A stretch of DNA of 64,000 bases from Lutraria lutraria (GCA_964023205.1 OZ026834.1:47177029-47241028), one strand, 5' to 3'; positions 1 to 12,345 are shown, counted from the stretch's first letter. Made by a program: numbers and translations. Notes: generated by a model from the sequence alone, not told the origin.

Positions 1-1563
1 GCCGTTAATACAGGGACAAGAAAATTAATTATATAAGGCCAAACAATTGTATTATTTCTATTTCACCAGACAGATGATTATAGTTTGACCTTGGGTACGC
101 GGCAGAAACAAAATTAAATTTCAGGAATGTTCAGTTCGAAATGAAATTGAGTGAGCGAACAAGAAAGTGACTTAATTTTTTATTGTACCGAATATTTCTG
201 AAATACCCGGAACATCACGCACAATGTTACCCTGTTCAGCTAAGCTTATATATTATAATGTTGCAAACCAATTAATAAAATATACGGTTTTCTTAAGAAA
301 GTTAGTTTCAGAAGCGACTTAAATTTAACGTACGTTATCACTTAAGTCTTGTACAAATCCAATATACTCGTAAAATAACGCAACATGTATACATTGTATT
401 TCACAATTTATAGCGTGTAAACAAATAACTCGGCTATCAAAGTCAAGCGTCGTCTGAATCATTTTTATGACTAGTACATTAATTGTAGTAAGTGACCACA
501 AGTGATAAAATGTCATTAACGTGTATATATGTATGGTGGAGACGAGATGTTTGTAAATTTCACCTGAGGCATGTATATTTGCCGATTTGTGAATAAACTG
601 AACTGAACATAATACGTGTAGTATGCAATCATTAGTCCGGAAGTTGAGCAGACAATTATGTTGAATGTATTATGTGTGAAATTTTGTAGAATCTATCTGG
701 TTTTAGAATGCAAATTGTGTTAGTCGTACTAAGAATTAAAGCTATACATGTATAATCGCTACCACTCCTTTAAATTTAAGCTTTCTTATATGCGAGGAAC
801 ATAAGTGCGCTAAATTGTAGGAAAGCATTATGTTGTATATTAAATTGTCTATCTATGCGATTTAATTTATAAATCATATACGTAACCTTCCGTTAACTTG
901 GCCTGTCTACGGTCTATATGAATCATCAGCAATTCACTGCCGACCTCTACATAGTATAGGTCAATGGTGAAATTAGGAGATGATGCAGACAGAAAGCACA
1001 CGAACGAAGCAAAGCGAGTGTATAAGTAGAATTCTGATGAGATACGTTGGTCATACTAAGCCAAGTTAAATGTTGAAATACTTCATGCAGCTAATTATGG
1101 CTTTATTTAATCAAATAATAGCAAAACATTATGGGAGAAAAAACTTATTTTACCTCGCTGGAGGTCCGCGGCGGGCGAAAGGATGGGATTTTCCAAAATG
1201 CTATTTTTGGGATGGAGGCGCGTCCACATAGGGGGCGGCACCGGTATGCATTGTATTGTCTAACAATACAGTGCGCCAGTAGAGGATTGGCAGTTCGGCG
1301 GGACAGTGTAAAGCACAAGTATGCCGTTCTTATACTTAGCACAAGGAGTCTATAGGCATCCAAAACATTTAATTCTTTTCCCACTTTGGAATGCTTAGGA
1401 TAATTTGCCAAACTATGAACTATATGTACAATGTAAAATCCCTGGCTCAGCCAATTAAGTAGTTAGTATTTATCATTTATATTACCTTCCAGTTACTTCT
1501 AACAAGACGTACGCTATATGCATCTCTTATATGTCAATAATTATTAAAAGTCATTAGATTAAT
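1..1563. other. intergenic, no gene recognised
   Basis: AT-rich sequence with no convincing exon. A short GC-richer patch at about 1,130-1,410 is open on both strands (75 and 88 codons) but resembles no protein I know, and such paired open frames are usual in a small GC-rich island. Nothing else is visible. Confidence 0.5.
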
Positions 1564-2070
1564 CAAGGACTTATATACATACATGGATTCGCAACTGCTA
1601 AAAATAGCTCAAACGATATCGTTCGGCGATCCCACAATGCATTGCTATATACTCGGCAATGTCCGACAGCTGTAATTGGGTGTTTACGAATTTGATTTTA
1701 CTAAAACAAACTCTGGCAATTGGGCACGGGAAATTGGTAAAGGATGCAACAAATTCCTTAAAGATATTGAGATACATTTATAATCCACAAAGTCTAAGTA
1801 TAAGCATTGAAAAAGGCATCAGTCGAACATTTTAAATTCCAAGATGGCGGACATCTATTATAATCCTTTCGTCTCCGAGATTAAACATTCGGAATACCAC
1901 GGATATTTTCGCTGTTATTATCATTCGGATTATCACGGATATTTTCGTATTTTCGCTTTTGTAAACAATAGCTTGTATTCCCGTTGATTCACGTCTTATC
2001 ATCGCGGGATTTGATTACTTTAAACTGTTAATACGGAAGTTGCGAATCCATGTATGTATATAAGTCCTTG
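1564..2070. mobile_element. MITE with 33-bp perfect terminal inverted repeats
   Basis: The ends at 1,564-1,596 and 2,038-2,070 are perfect inverted copies beginning CAAGGACTTATATACATACA. Both ends are flanked by GATTAAT, which fits a 7-bp target duplication, though the exact boundary is ambiguous because the flank is AT-rich. The interior has no open frame of note and carries a direct repeat of ACGGATATTTTCG near 1,900-1,950. This is a non-autonomous DNA element. The superfamily is not determined. Confidence 0.75.
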
Positions 2071-2227
2071 GATTAATTAAGAAGTAGAAATTATTACACC
2101 GCATCTGGGACCAGATATTGATCCAAGCGCGTATATATTAATAATTAAATTGGGTTAGCGATTTGAGGAACCTGGGACAAATATGCATTAATTGGTGTAT
2201 ATATTGCTCCCAGGTGGAATCAAAGGG

Positions 2228-2326
2228 ATTCGGCACATAAATTTTGACCAAAAATCACCTTACACTATATATATTGAAAATGTATATAGTGTAAGGTGAG
2301 TTTTTGTCAAAATGTATGTGCCGAAT
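2228..2326. repeat. 99-nt near-perfect hairpin
   Basis: Two arms of about 46 nt (starting ATTCGGCACATA and ending TATGTGCCGAAT) pair almost completely around a loop of a few bases. This is either a very small palindromic MITE or a precursor-microRNA-like hairpin. The sequence alone does not decide. Confidence 0.7.
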
Positions 2327-3209
2327 ACCTTCGGATGGAACTTACATTATACCAGGTAATTTTATGACTGAATTAAACTATAAAAATCAAGACAACCTGA
2401 TTATACACGTAAATAAACCTGGAGAAGAATTTATTTTCAATTGCTAAGTGAAGTATCCATAATATACCGGCAGCAATAACTCATAATGGTTGCACTTAAA
2501 ACATGTCGCCACCAGCTCTTCAGAAGGTTGAAGACGCACACCCCTTCAGGTCGCCCCTCCCTGTACGCCCATGGTAAACCTTTCATCACCAAACATCATA
2601 TCCAGAGTTGTCGATCGTTACTTATGATATACATGTAAACATCTCATAAACTGGTTCCCATCCCATTTCCCTGCGCAGTGGGACACAGGCGGAGAGAACA
2701 AATAAACATTTGGTGCACCGCAACATAGAACGAGAACAAGTTTATGAGACTCATTTTCCACCACGAAATAGTTAACTAACGATGTTTTGTTAAGTAACTG
2801 ATTTCATTCGACTGGGACTGTGACGTAAAAGTGTTAACTAAGTTCTTAACGAAAAAAAAGATGCGTTAAGTAGGTCACGTGGTAGCTAAAAATGGTAAAT
2901 GGACACTTCGGACCACGGACATTACGGAGCAGACCATATTTTGGGACAGTACGTACGGACCATTATACTTTGGGACACTACGGACCTTATCATAATTATA
3001 GGGGGTTCATGGCTTTTAATAACTTTATATATGTTTTTCATAAATTCTGTAATATGAAATATATTTGATTATGAAATAGTCTTCAATGCACGAAACACGT
3101 ATAATTACATAATTTTATAATGATTTACGAAGAAAATATCAGTATCAGTATGGTATAATACATCTCTGAAAATATGTAAAGAGTCGTTGTAGGAGAAGAC
3201 CAAATATAC
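2327..3209. other. intergenic, no gene recognised
   Basis: No exon or known element is seen. Around 2,890-3,000 there are short, imperfect repetitions of a GGACCA / TTTGGGACA pattern, too irregular to call a satellite. Confidence 0.45.
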
Positions 3210-3332
3210 CACAGGTAACTGTATCATGAATAGATTATAAAAATATGAAAAAAAAAAAAAAAAAAATATTTATTAATATTTTTATTTATTTTTTCATATT
3301 TTTATAATCTATTCATGATACAGTTACCTGTG
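3210..3332. repeat. 123-nt hairpin with about 44-bp perfect arms
   Basis: The left arm starts CACAGGTAACTGTATCATGA and the right arm is its exact inverse ending at 3,332. The centre is a poly-A/poly-T tract. This is most likely a palindromic MITE remnant or a recent inverted duplication. Confidence 0.75.
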
Positions 3333-3998
3333 AAATATACATGACTTTGTAGAAATACCGACTTGAAAATTCAGTTCAATTGAGAATTTTGTCGATATAT
3401 TAATCTTTTAAAATCAGAAATGCACTGTACTTTGAATAATATATTGCAGCTTAATTGCGATTGCTGGTAAATGATTAATGTAGGCAGAGACATAGATGTT
3501 ATCTACTTCTCTGATGTAAACGATTCTTGTTTTTATTTGTATTTTTTGCGTGTGCACTGTTAACGCACGTATCATGAAGGTACAATGTATAAAGCTATTA
3601 TTAATTATTAGATAAATAACTATATGTATGTATTGTTTTATACTATGCACGTACTCAAGTGCATATATTTGCCTATTGTATATACTAATAAACTATGAAA
3701 AAACTGTAAACTCGTAATAATTACTTTCTGGTGTTTCGTCCATATTTCATCTTTTAGACGTGTGTATAAGTTCCACTCTTCTTGCGGTGTTAATTCAACT
3801 CATTAATTTTCCCATAAATCGTTACAGACGCAATATACAATGCGATCTATCAATTATCTCAGAAATTAGTTATGAATACTCAACGAAACTTTGTCAATAT
3901 ATCCACCATATCAAATTCGTTCTTCCCACGAACTTTTCGGACGCTAACGTCGATGACGTCATCAGCGCACGTTTTTTCTTGGCGTCACTCTTAACAAA

Positions 3999-4765
3999 AT
4001 GGACGCGGTAACGTCTCATGACCAACGTAATTACAATAAAATTGAGTACCGTCGTAACAAAAATGCAATGGAAATGTTTGTTGCCTTACAAAGAGCTTAA
4101 TTGTGGCGAATGTTGCCTCCTTTTATATACTCAAGTAGCGAGATGGGTAAATGAATTTATGAACGGCAGAATACTGGTAGAAGATGACCAGGGTGCTGGG
4201 CGGAAAACTAGTGCCATGGACACATACAAGTACAAAAAGCGAGAGAGTTACTGAACACAGATATACGATTAACATGTGAGGAGATAGCCCAGGAAGTCGA
4301 CATTAATGTTGGATCAGTTCATACAATTTTAAGGAACAAGTTAAAAATGCACAAGATTTCCGTGCGGTTGGTGCCTCAGGGTCAGATGTCTGACAACGCC
4401 ACCCCTCATACTTCATAGAGCGGGACGTCATTGATTTTGGATTACAAGTGAGAAACGCTTTATCATCCACCATACTCACCTGACATAAGCCCCTGTGATT
4501 ACGACATATTCCCTGCCGGACTAAAATAAAATATACGAGGTATTTGCCGACCTAAATGACGTTGAAACTGTCGTGGCCTCACAGGTTTGGGTGTATGAGC
4601 GTAGTTACCAAGCGACGGAAATAGAAGATCTTCCGAAAAGATCGAAGTCGGTCATTGGACGCAAGGGATGTTACTTTGAATGATTCTGACAATGTTAGAA
4701 CACTTCTTGCTTTTATTTAGAAAGTATGTGGTAGTTGGCATATTATATATTGAATGACCCTCGTA
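3999..4765 (+). pseudogene. mariner-like transposase pseudogene
   Basis: Broken pieces of a mariner/SETMAR-type transposase are spread over three frames. The N-terminal helix-turn-helix part includes LTCEEIAQEVDINVGSVHTI (about 4,271-4,330), and the catalytic-domain signature HHPPYSPDISPCDYDIFPA appears near 4,455-4,515, shorter than expected and out of frame with the rest. In-frame stops (for example just after 4,095 and at 4,252) and frameshifts make it inactive. The right end, ATTGAATGACCCTCGTA, resembles a mariner terminal repeat. I did not find a matching left end. A TGACGTCA palindrome lies just upstream (3,954-3,961). Confidence 0.75.
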
Positions 4766-6778
4766 TGCGCATTTTGAGTGTGTACAGTATAATAATTATA
4801 AATGTACCCCACCGATCAACATTAAGAAATTAAAATAAAAACAAGTATCAAATTGTATTTAATCTGATACAGTAATATACACACATTTTATAACAGAACG
4901 GAACACAATTATAACAGTCATACATTCATACATAGGAACACTTACAAAAAAACTTTTGTAATAATTATTACCTAATTAATTTATCAATTAACATAGACTT
5001 TATAGTTGGTTTCCGGCCGTTAGTTATGGTGTCATAATAACAAAGAAAGTTTCTTGACAATTGAACAGCTTCGTGCTGTCAGAGACATAGATATCTGTGG
5101 TGACGTGGTTTATGTGTCCGCTTGTCATGCAGTAGAGTCACAGGACCTATCCTCGCCCAAAATATGCATACAATTCTCAGGAACTATAAGTGCCGATAAG
5201 ATCAAATTAAAATCTTTTACGCTCGACTTTTACACTGGCGAAGTAGCATCTTGTAAAACAACATATTTAAATCCTGGCCATAAATATAACATTAATTGAG
5301 GAGAGTCTGGACCCATGCTCACCCTTCAACATTTTAGTATCTAAAAAGACTGTCAGGAGAAATAATATATTCCCTTGATAGACTAACCTACAAATGATAT
5401 TTTAGATATATTGAAGTAGCGATAACAGTTAGAACTGCCAACATAATTAATAAAAGCTTCAGGTCATAGTCCACCACTGACGGGAATCGAATTCACACAA
5501 TAATCGGAAATTCTACTCCAAAAAGACTTCTAAAAGCTCTCAAGAACATGGGCTTAACTCAAAACAAAACAAACTGATGATTTATCTTGAGAAAATGATC
5601 CCTGCTTACACGTGCATGCACATTGTTAATTATTTTCCCGCGATTCTGCAAAGTACGAAGTCGTTCTCTAGGATCTAAGCATTTCAAATAAAAAAATATA
5701 GTTGTGAACGTATTAGCTAAGTGTTAATATTTTAATATCCAAGGTCATGATCTATTTAGCTCGTACATACTCAAAGAATAATTCAATTCCTTCCTGAAAA
5801 CTTTAAGTAGACATATATATATGTATAAACATTAATTGTTTCATTTAATAACTTATTCGTGCTACTATTAGAATATACTTTAGTGAACAAAGTAATGTCA
5901 GACTGTATATGTTTCATCTTGATATCTTTATAAACCTTAAAACATCGTGATAACAATATTGCCAGCGAATGATTATAAAAAAGCTTTCTAGTATTTATGA
6001 ATTTGCAAGAATATTTCTAATGAAAACCATTAGAATTACTTATGATAAGTAATAAAATGTGTGATTTTGAGACTTATTTTATATCAAACGATGTCTTATA
6101 TAGCTAGTGTTCTAAATTTCGTGAAAATGGCTCATGGTATATAATAATTAAATGAAAATGAATATCACTTCCTCCTATTTTACAATTAATAATATCTTCA
6201 ATTAAATAGCAACACTTAGTCATAACTAACCACTTGGATGTCTTAACTCAAACTATAATGCCGAATCCATTCAGTGCAAATTGCGTACTAAAAATATCGT
6301 GTTCAAATTTGGACGAATAGAAAAAATACTCATTAATGAACAAAATTAAATTTAATATTCAGAACTCCCAATTCAGTAAATATTGTAAAACATCTATAAA
6401 AATAAGTACAAAATATGCTCAGGTTCTGTGGCGAGTCGTTATTACTTTGTGAATCGTTTTTACTTTGTGGCCAGTGGTTATTTATAGTGTGCCGAGTCGT
6501 TATTGTGGCGCGTCATTACTATATACCGTTTCCTACATGTACCGGAAGTTTACATATGTTCGTTAAGTAATCATGTAGTTCGACTGGTGATTAATGTTAA
6601 GCAACACCATTCCTCTGCGCATGTAGGCGGAGCTTAGCATTACTTAACTAGAATTCCCCAGTCGAATACACCAAATGATATTGAGCTAGCCTACCTGTAT
6701 TGCAAAAAAACATCTTCCTGTGATTATCATCGTATGTATTACTATATAAGTCCTTATTTATTATTATTGGTCCCAGAT
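4766..6778. other. intergenic, no gene recognised
   Basis: AT-rich with no spliced gene signal. One open frame of 81 codons (5,054-5,299, +) has a protein-like composition (segment SPKICIQFSGTISADKIKLK) but I cannot assign it to a family. It could be an exon remnant. Between about 6,540 and 6,670 there are short inverted segments (GTTAAGTAAT / ATTACTTAAC and TTCGACTGG / CCAGTCGAA). Confidence 0.4.
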
Positions 6779-6827
6779 TGCACTGTAGTAAAAATTGAGG
6801 TTTTATTTCTTGTTTTACTACAGTGCA
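6779..6827. repeat. short hairpin, 15-bp perfect arms
   Basis: TGCACTGTAGTAAAA pairs with TTTTACTACAGTGCA across a 19-nt loop. The CTACAGTG core resembles the CAGT termini of the MITEs further right, so this may be a collapsed copy with only its ends left. Confidence 0.5.
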
Positions 6828-7069
6828 TGGATATATATATTGTGGCGATGCATTCACGGACCTTCTCGTCACTGAAATTTGACTGGATAAGAAAGAACGA
6901 CAACTCTGGAATGGAGATTTGGAAAATAGGTCAAGCAAATAATTTTATCAAGCCGTTGCTATAATTAAATTTGAAATATAATAAACCTTTCAAGTTCCTA
7001 TATGTTTAAATTTATGAAATTATACGAGAAACCCCTTTCCTTCAACCATAAATTATTTTTCGCCGAAAA

Positions 7070-7400
7070 TATCCGAAATGTTACGGAACATTGAACGCGA
7101 GGAGATCACGTGACACAAGCACCAACACGTAATCGTGAGAAGAAAATTTATGTGAAAACATCCAAAGTCTGATCACAACTGTAAGCATTGTTTGTTTTTA
7201 TTATGATCATAGGATGGAATTTCCCATGTTTTCGGTTTCTGCTTTCGTGTTTTTCTGATAACGATTATATTAGACCCGCTTTGTTGATCGGTCTCTGCAT
7301 TTCTCATAACCGTCATTCCGGCCGATACAAAATGGCGTCTACGATTACGAAGAGAAATTTGTTAAAAATGCTAAGGCTTAAAATAAAACAATAAGTCATC
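7070..7400 (+). promoter_or_regulatory. probable promoter / 5' UTR region of the plus-strand SR gene
   Basis: This is a more CpG-containing stretch than its surroundings, about 0.6-0.9 kb upstream of the first coding exon. It includes the E-box palindrome TCACGTGA (7,106-7,113) and AAAATGGCG (7,329-7,337), which resembles the YY1 consensus often found just downstream of transcription starts. The acceptor before the first coding exon (TTTTCTAG, ending 8,007) shows that an upstream non-coding exon exists. I could not identify its donor with confidence. Confidence 0.4.
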
Positions 7401-7639
7401 GCTGTACTCTTGCACTGGCCTACTATAATAATTCAGATTCGTATTTACTGGAAATGATCATAGAACTTGAGTAATATATGTGTTTGGTATATTTTGTTCA
7501 ATGGATCTGTCGCTTGTGTGGACTAAAAATAGGCCATTCGCCTAACTAACTTACTAAGTAGAGTTGAATTGATGGGCTTTTAGAATTGTTTGTTTACATA
7601 TGTATGCTGAATCTGTTTTAAGATGTTGTCAGTGATGTT

Positions 7640-7975
7640 TCACTTTCTAGAACAAAGGCCTATTACAGGCCTATTCTCAATTGAAAATTTCTTTAAAATC
7701 ATGCAGTTCTCAACTTAACCAGCTATTTTGATATTTGTTTTCCCAAATCAGCAATTTTAGCCATAACTCTTCCCAAAATCAACAGGCTAAGGTCTCTTCC
7801 GGGGTTAATATCAACCGGCCGCAGACCAATTTAGCCGCTTAGATTTGAAAATAGTGCTGGAAAATGTCTTGACCCCACCCCTATCAGGCCTGTTAGTCTA
7901 GCTTTTGGGCATGTTAGCCACACATTTATTGAAAACCCTGCACTTCCCAATGAAGAGAGAAAAAATACTGTTCCA
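7640..7975. repeat. dispersed repeat (two adjacent families)
   Basis: The left half (AACAAAGGCCTATTACAGG...) recurs at about 34,555-34,720. The right half (GGCCTGTTAGTCTAGCTTTT core) recurs at about 21,205-21,375. No coding capacity or clean termini are seen. Confidence 0.6.
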
Positions 7976-8014
7976 GTTCTCATGACATTATTTGTATTCT
8001 TTTCTAGTTTAATA

Positions 8015-11000
8015 ATGTCATCGTCAACTAGAGTGTATGTTGGTAGAATACCTAGTGACACAAGAGAGAAAGATATTGAACGTTTCTTTAAAGGATATGG
8101 AAAACTAAGAGAAGTACTTCTAAAGAATGGATACAGTTTTGTGGTAAGTATGTGAGAACCATCTGTGAAGGAGATCAGTCTTTGTGAGATTGCTGATAAC
8201 AACTAGATGCCAATCAAATTGTAAACACTTTTTTTAGAAAACTGGCTTTTTTGTGAAGAAAAATCCTGCAATGTAGAAGCAATTTCTCCACATGAAAGTC
8301 TATTCTAGGACGCTAGATTTTGATTTGCTATTTTTTTAAAGATTGCGTACATTCTGGGCTCATATGCATGAAAATCCTGCATCTGTATTCATTGATGAAC
8401 TAAAATACTGTTAAACTTCCACTCTATCTATTTGTGACAGGAACATCAGAAAGCTAGGGAGGTAACTCATGAAAATAAAAAAAATCGTTTAAAATCTTAC
8501 TATTTAAAAGTCTCACAAATTTCATTGATATAAAGGACACAATTCTTAAAATATATTAACATTTTCATTTAGGAATTTGATGATCCTAGAGATGCGGATG
8601 ATGCTGTTTATGAATTAAATGGAAAGGAACTCCTTGGTGAAAGGTAAGGTCTATATAGTATTATATTTAACTTATATTCTGAATCATTAAATTTTGTGTT
8701 TATTTGAATTATTTCTGGTATCATAAGTTTTTTGTCAGGATTGTTGAACGTAATTTTAAATGATTTTTTTTTCACATTATGTAATTATTGTATTTCATAT
8801 CATTATAGGTTGATCATTGAACACGCTCGTGCTTCACGTGGCCGTGGTGGTGGTAGCGGTGGTCGAGGAGGAGGTAGAGGATATGGTGGTGGTGGTGGTG
8901 GTGGCGGATACGGTGGTGGTGGTGGTGGATATGGCGGAGGAGGTGGTAGATTCGGAGGAAGAGACAACAGATATGGAGGAGGTGGTGGCGGCGGTGGACG
9001 TCGTCCTGGTGGAAGCCAAGGTGGTGGTGGTGGCGGCAGGTAGGATCTTATTAAGTTCTTCTGAATGAAAATCTGTCTTGGTGCCTTGTAAGTCCTTGGA
9101 AATTTTGTTGGCTGACTTTGCTCGTCCAATTATCAGCTAAGGGTAATTTTTTACCCTCAATTTCTGACGTCTTGTGTAAATTAATGAAACACAAAACTAA
9201 TTTTTTTACTATGATTGGCTTGAAAATCGAATATATATATTTAATATAAACTTAAAGAATGAAGATTATTGATGGTTATTGTTTTATACAGATTTGGTCC
9301 TCCACAGAGAACTGATTACCGACTTAGAGTTGAGAATTTATCATCAAGAGCTAGCTGGCAGGTAAGACTAGTTCAGAGATATAAGAGTATTGAACTCATG
9401 GTCTTTCGCATAAAACTTACTCTTTAAATATAAAAAATATTTTTATGAAATCTAAAATTTTCTTTTTATATAAATTCTTGTCCCTTGTATGTCTGCTTTA
9501 TTTCTATAATGTTTTAGAAATTAATGAATCTTGACTTCCATATTTTTATGCTTTTCCTATTGTTAACCTCCAATCGTTGATGACTTTCATCTGCATGTTC
9601 ATCCATCCTTAATAATGATGTGCCATCTCATTGTCAATCACTACATTTAATACCATCTGTTATCTATACAAATTGACAAAATAATATAAAACTTCTGTTC
9701 ACTTGTGTGAAAACTGATTTCCCATTAAAGCTATCCTAGGCTAAATAATATTAGCATGTAGTTGATGGATAAGCATGGAAAAAGATCAGTTTTGAATTAA
9801 CTTTTGGACTGAAGTTTTATATCTTTTTCTTATCTATGATGGGTGTGCAGGTTACCTCTTATTGAGGTGAAGATATAATATATATAACTATTGGGTTGCA
9901 GCATGAATCAAAGGAACTACTCCGTATAGTGCATATTACCATATCTGTGTGTGATCTATTGCGGGTTTAGGGTGACCTACTTGTTACTGGACACGGCTTC
10001 TGGGATGGATCAAAACCTTGCTATTATCCCTCGTTTTCACATAACGTGGAAACTAAAGTTTCATACAAGATCTTTTCATTTCTGACTTTTTGTAATATAC
10101 TTTTTTTAAGTGTTGAGCTAAATTTTTTAACAATTTTTTATTAATGAATGATATCTTCTATTTGTTCATTGTAAAATTTCTGTAAATTTCTACTTGATGT
10201 TTCTTTTACTTTCAGAGAATAGGTTTCGTAATATGAGAATCACTCTTAAGGTTTGGTCCCTAAAATAACAAGCAGGGTTTTGAGCGAGTGTACCATTAAG
10301 TTTTGTCTGCACACGGTCGGGTTAGACTTTTGCCTCACGCAGGTACAAGAACAGGCAGCCATCTAGGTTCACCCCTTGAAGGTGTCCATGCGCGAATGTC
10401 AGATAGGAGAAACCGGTTCATGGCGGCCATCTGTGCCTCACCCTTTGATGGCATCCGTACGCCAACTGGCAGGCATAGTCAGCCGTTGTCTGGTCAAGAT
10501 CGCTTGGTTGCATATAAACAGGCCCTGGGTCACGCACCTTTAGTTTGGTATTGATATTGGTCGAGTTACGCATAAAGCCCCTGTCAGCCGGGTAGGAGAT
10601 TATCCACAGGGCATTTTAACAGGTCTGAACGATATACAAGAGTGAGGTAATTACATTAGGATTTTCTGGCCAGTTCTGAGCTATGATTTATTCATAATGT
10701 TTTGTTCTTTGTACATTTTCATTGTATAACAGAGCATGTTTCCCCTAGTATCGGCGATTCCATATTTAATTGTCGTAATGCATATTAAAAGATGATATTC
10801 AACTGAAAGAATATTGTACTATGTTAAAAAAATGTATTTTGAGGTAGATTGGCAATAATTTTTTTTGTTTTCTTTATATTATCTCCTGCTTCAAGTATAC
10901 ATGCAGCTTGATAGATCTAGATTCCCTGGACACTCGACCTACAAGGCAGAAGAAGCAAGCAAGTCCAACACAGATAAAACGTTCATAGATATCGTTACAG

Positions 11001-12345
11001 TTTAATTCAAATATTTTTTTCTGTCCGTTTTCCAGGATCTGAAGGATCACATGAGATCTGCTGGTGTTGAAGTATCATTTGCTGATGCCCATAAACAGAG
11101 GACAGGCGAAGGGTTAGTAGAATAATTTAATAATACTAAGGGTTTTATTTATTGTATTGTTGTAGCTGGTAAAGTGCCTTCCCCTCTGAAAATTTCTTTG
11201 AAGTCATGCAATTGTCTCCAAATGTCCAAATTTACTCCTTGAAATTTCTTTCCTCAAATTGGTTTCGGGCAAGAATATTTTCACACAAAGAGGCTTCAAC
11301 CCGCTTCAACCCGCTATCTCATCCTTATGTTAAGGACTAGGACACCTTCCCCAAAATGTAAAGATGTCAGAGGATTTCATAATTCATTTTAATAGCCAAA
11401 TCAAATTTTCAAATATTCTGGTATAAATTTAAATGTTACTGAATTTCACTTGTATATTGTGTTTGAAATTTTATTGTTTGTAAAATAATCATTTCTTCTG
11501 TCTATATTTTGTAGAGTTTGTGAATTCACCAGTGAATCAGACATGAATCGTGCCATTGAAAAGTTGGATGGTACAGACATCAATGGTAAAAAGATCAGAT
11601 TAGTTGAGGAAAGACGAGGTGGTGGCGGAGGTGGAGGATTTAGAAGCAGAAGAAGGTTAGTAGCACTCTTATCTCAATTCAATGTCTTCACGGATAACTT
11701 TTTCAATGACCGGACATTCGGTCTTGTGAAGACACAGATTTTACCAGACCGAATGAAATGCATTCTAGACTCTATCAGCTCAAAATTTCACCAGACCATT
11801 GGTCTGGTAATCTGTCAATTTCTACCGGACTGGTAGTGATTAACGGACTCAGTCTTCGTACCTGTGGCTCAATTCGAAGACTGCAATGTATTAAGAAGTT
11901 ACGTATAGGTCAATGGATGGAACGTTGGTCTTCTGATAAAGAGGTCTGTACAGTTATGTGTCACAGAGAACTGCAAAATCATGTGTTAATTCTTATTTCC
12001 TTAAACAATATAAAAAACACTTAGTAATGAATGTCGCGGTTTTGTTATTTTTCACTGTATACATATCATTCAATTGATCATTTTCATAAAGCATCATGTC
12101 ACTGTATTGCTTTGCCTCATTCATGTTCTTGTCAGATGTTGATCCTATTTTTTCCAAGCTTGTATCATTTTTCATAACTCATCAAACCTCGTCTTTTATC
12201 TCATCTTAACTTCAGTTTTTCACGCAGCAGATCCCGATCTGAGAGCAGAAGCCGATCTAGATCCAGTCGTAGTCGTTCTAGATCAAGCTCACCACCAAAG
12301 AAACGCTCACGCACAAAGTCTGGGGATGATCCCGAAGACGATTGA
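8015..12345 (+). CDS. SR-family splicing factor (SRSF4/5/6-like), Gly-rich linker
   Basis: Nuclear RNA-binding protein that promotes exon recognition and regulates alternative splicing. Coding exons: 8015-8143, 8573-8643, 8809-9039, 9292-9361, 11036-11112, 11515-11655, 12228-12345; joined length 837 nt, 278 aa plus stop, all introns GT-AG. RRM1 (about residues 5-74) shows RNP2 VYVGRI and RNP1 NGYSFVEF. A long Gly/Arg linker follows (about 75-143). The second, pseudo-RRM carries the hallmark [10 protein letters not shown]. The protein ends in a short RS domain and an acidic tail (SGDDPEDD). The start ATG follows a clear acceptor and gives the typical SR N-terminus. Compared with the minus-strand gene, the RS domain is much shorter (about 30 residues) and the linker more glycine-rich, so it is a diverged paralogue; an hnRNP-like function is possible but less likely given SWQDLKD. 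Intron 4 contains a probable poison exon, suggesting autoregulation through nonsense-mediated decay. Confidence 0.93.
10216..10646 (+). other. candidate poison (NMD) cassette exon in intron 4 of the plus-strand SR gene
   Basis: A strong 3' splice site (TTTCTTTTACTTTCAG, ending 10,215) and a good 5' splice site (GAG|GTAATT at 10,646/10,647) bracket 431 nt that are clearly richer in GC than the rest of the intron. Exon 4 ends in phase 0, so inclusion would read RIGFVI and then stop at TGA (10,234-10,236), truncating the protein inside the second RRM. SR genes are known for autoregulatory poison exons. Use of this exon is inferred, not shown. Confidence 0.5.
11675..11890 (+). repeat. dispersed repeat with AATTCGAAGACTGC end
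   Basis: Lies in intron 6 of the SR gene. Related copies are at about 30,330-30,620 (+) and 58,720-58,960 (-). They share GGACATTCGGTCTTG-like and ACTGGAC-like blocks; this copy and the 30,330 copy also end in AATTCGAAGACTGC. Non-coding. Confidence 0.55.

Noticed and set aside
8803..9129. Proline-rich and Ser/Thr-rich open frames opposite the glycine-rich exon
   Set aside because: They are mirror frames of the GGN-repeat linker exon of the SR gene, which has splice sites and a continuous protein around it.
10216..10646. Structured non-coding RNA such as 7SK, RNase P or telomerase RNA
   Set aside because: I compared conserved blocks from memory and found none. The flanking splice signals and the in-frame stop fit a poison exon better.
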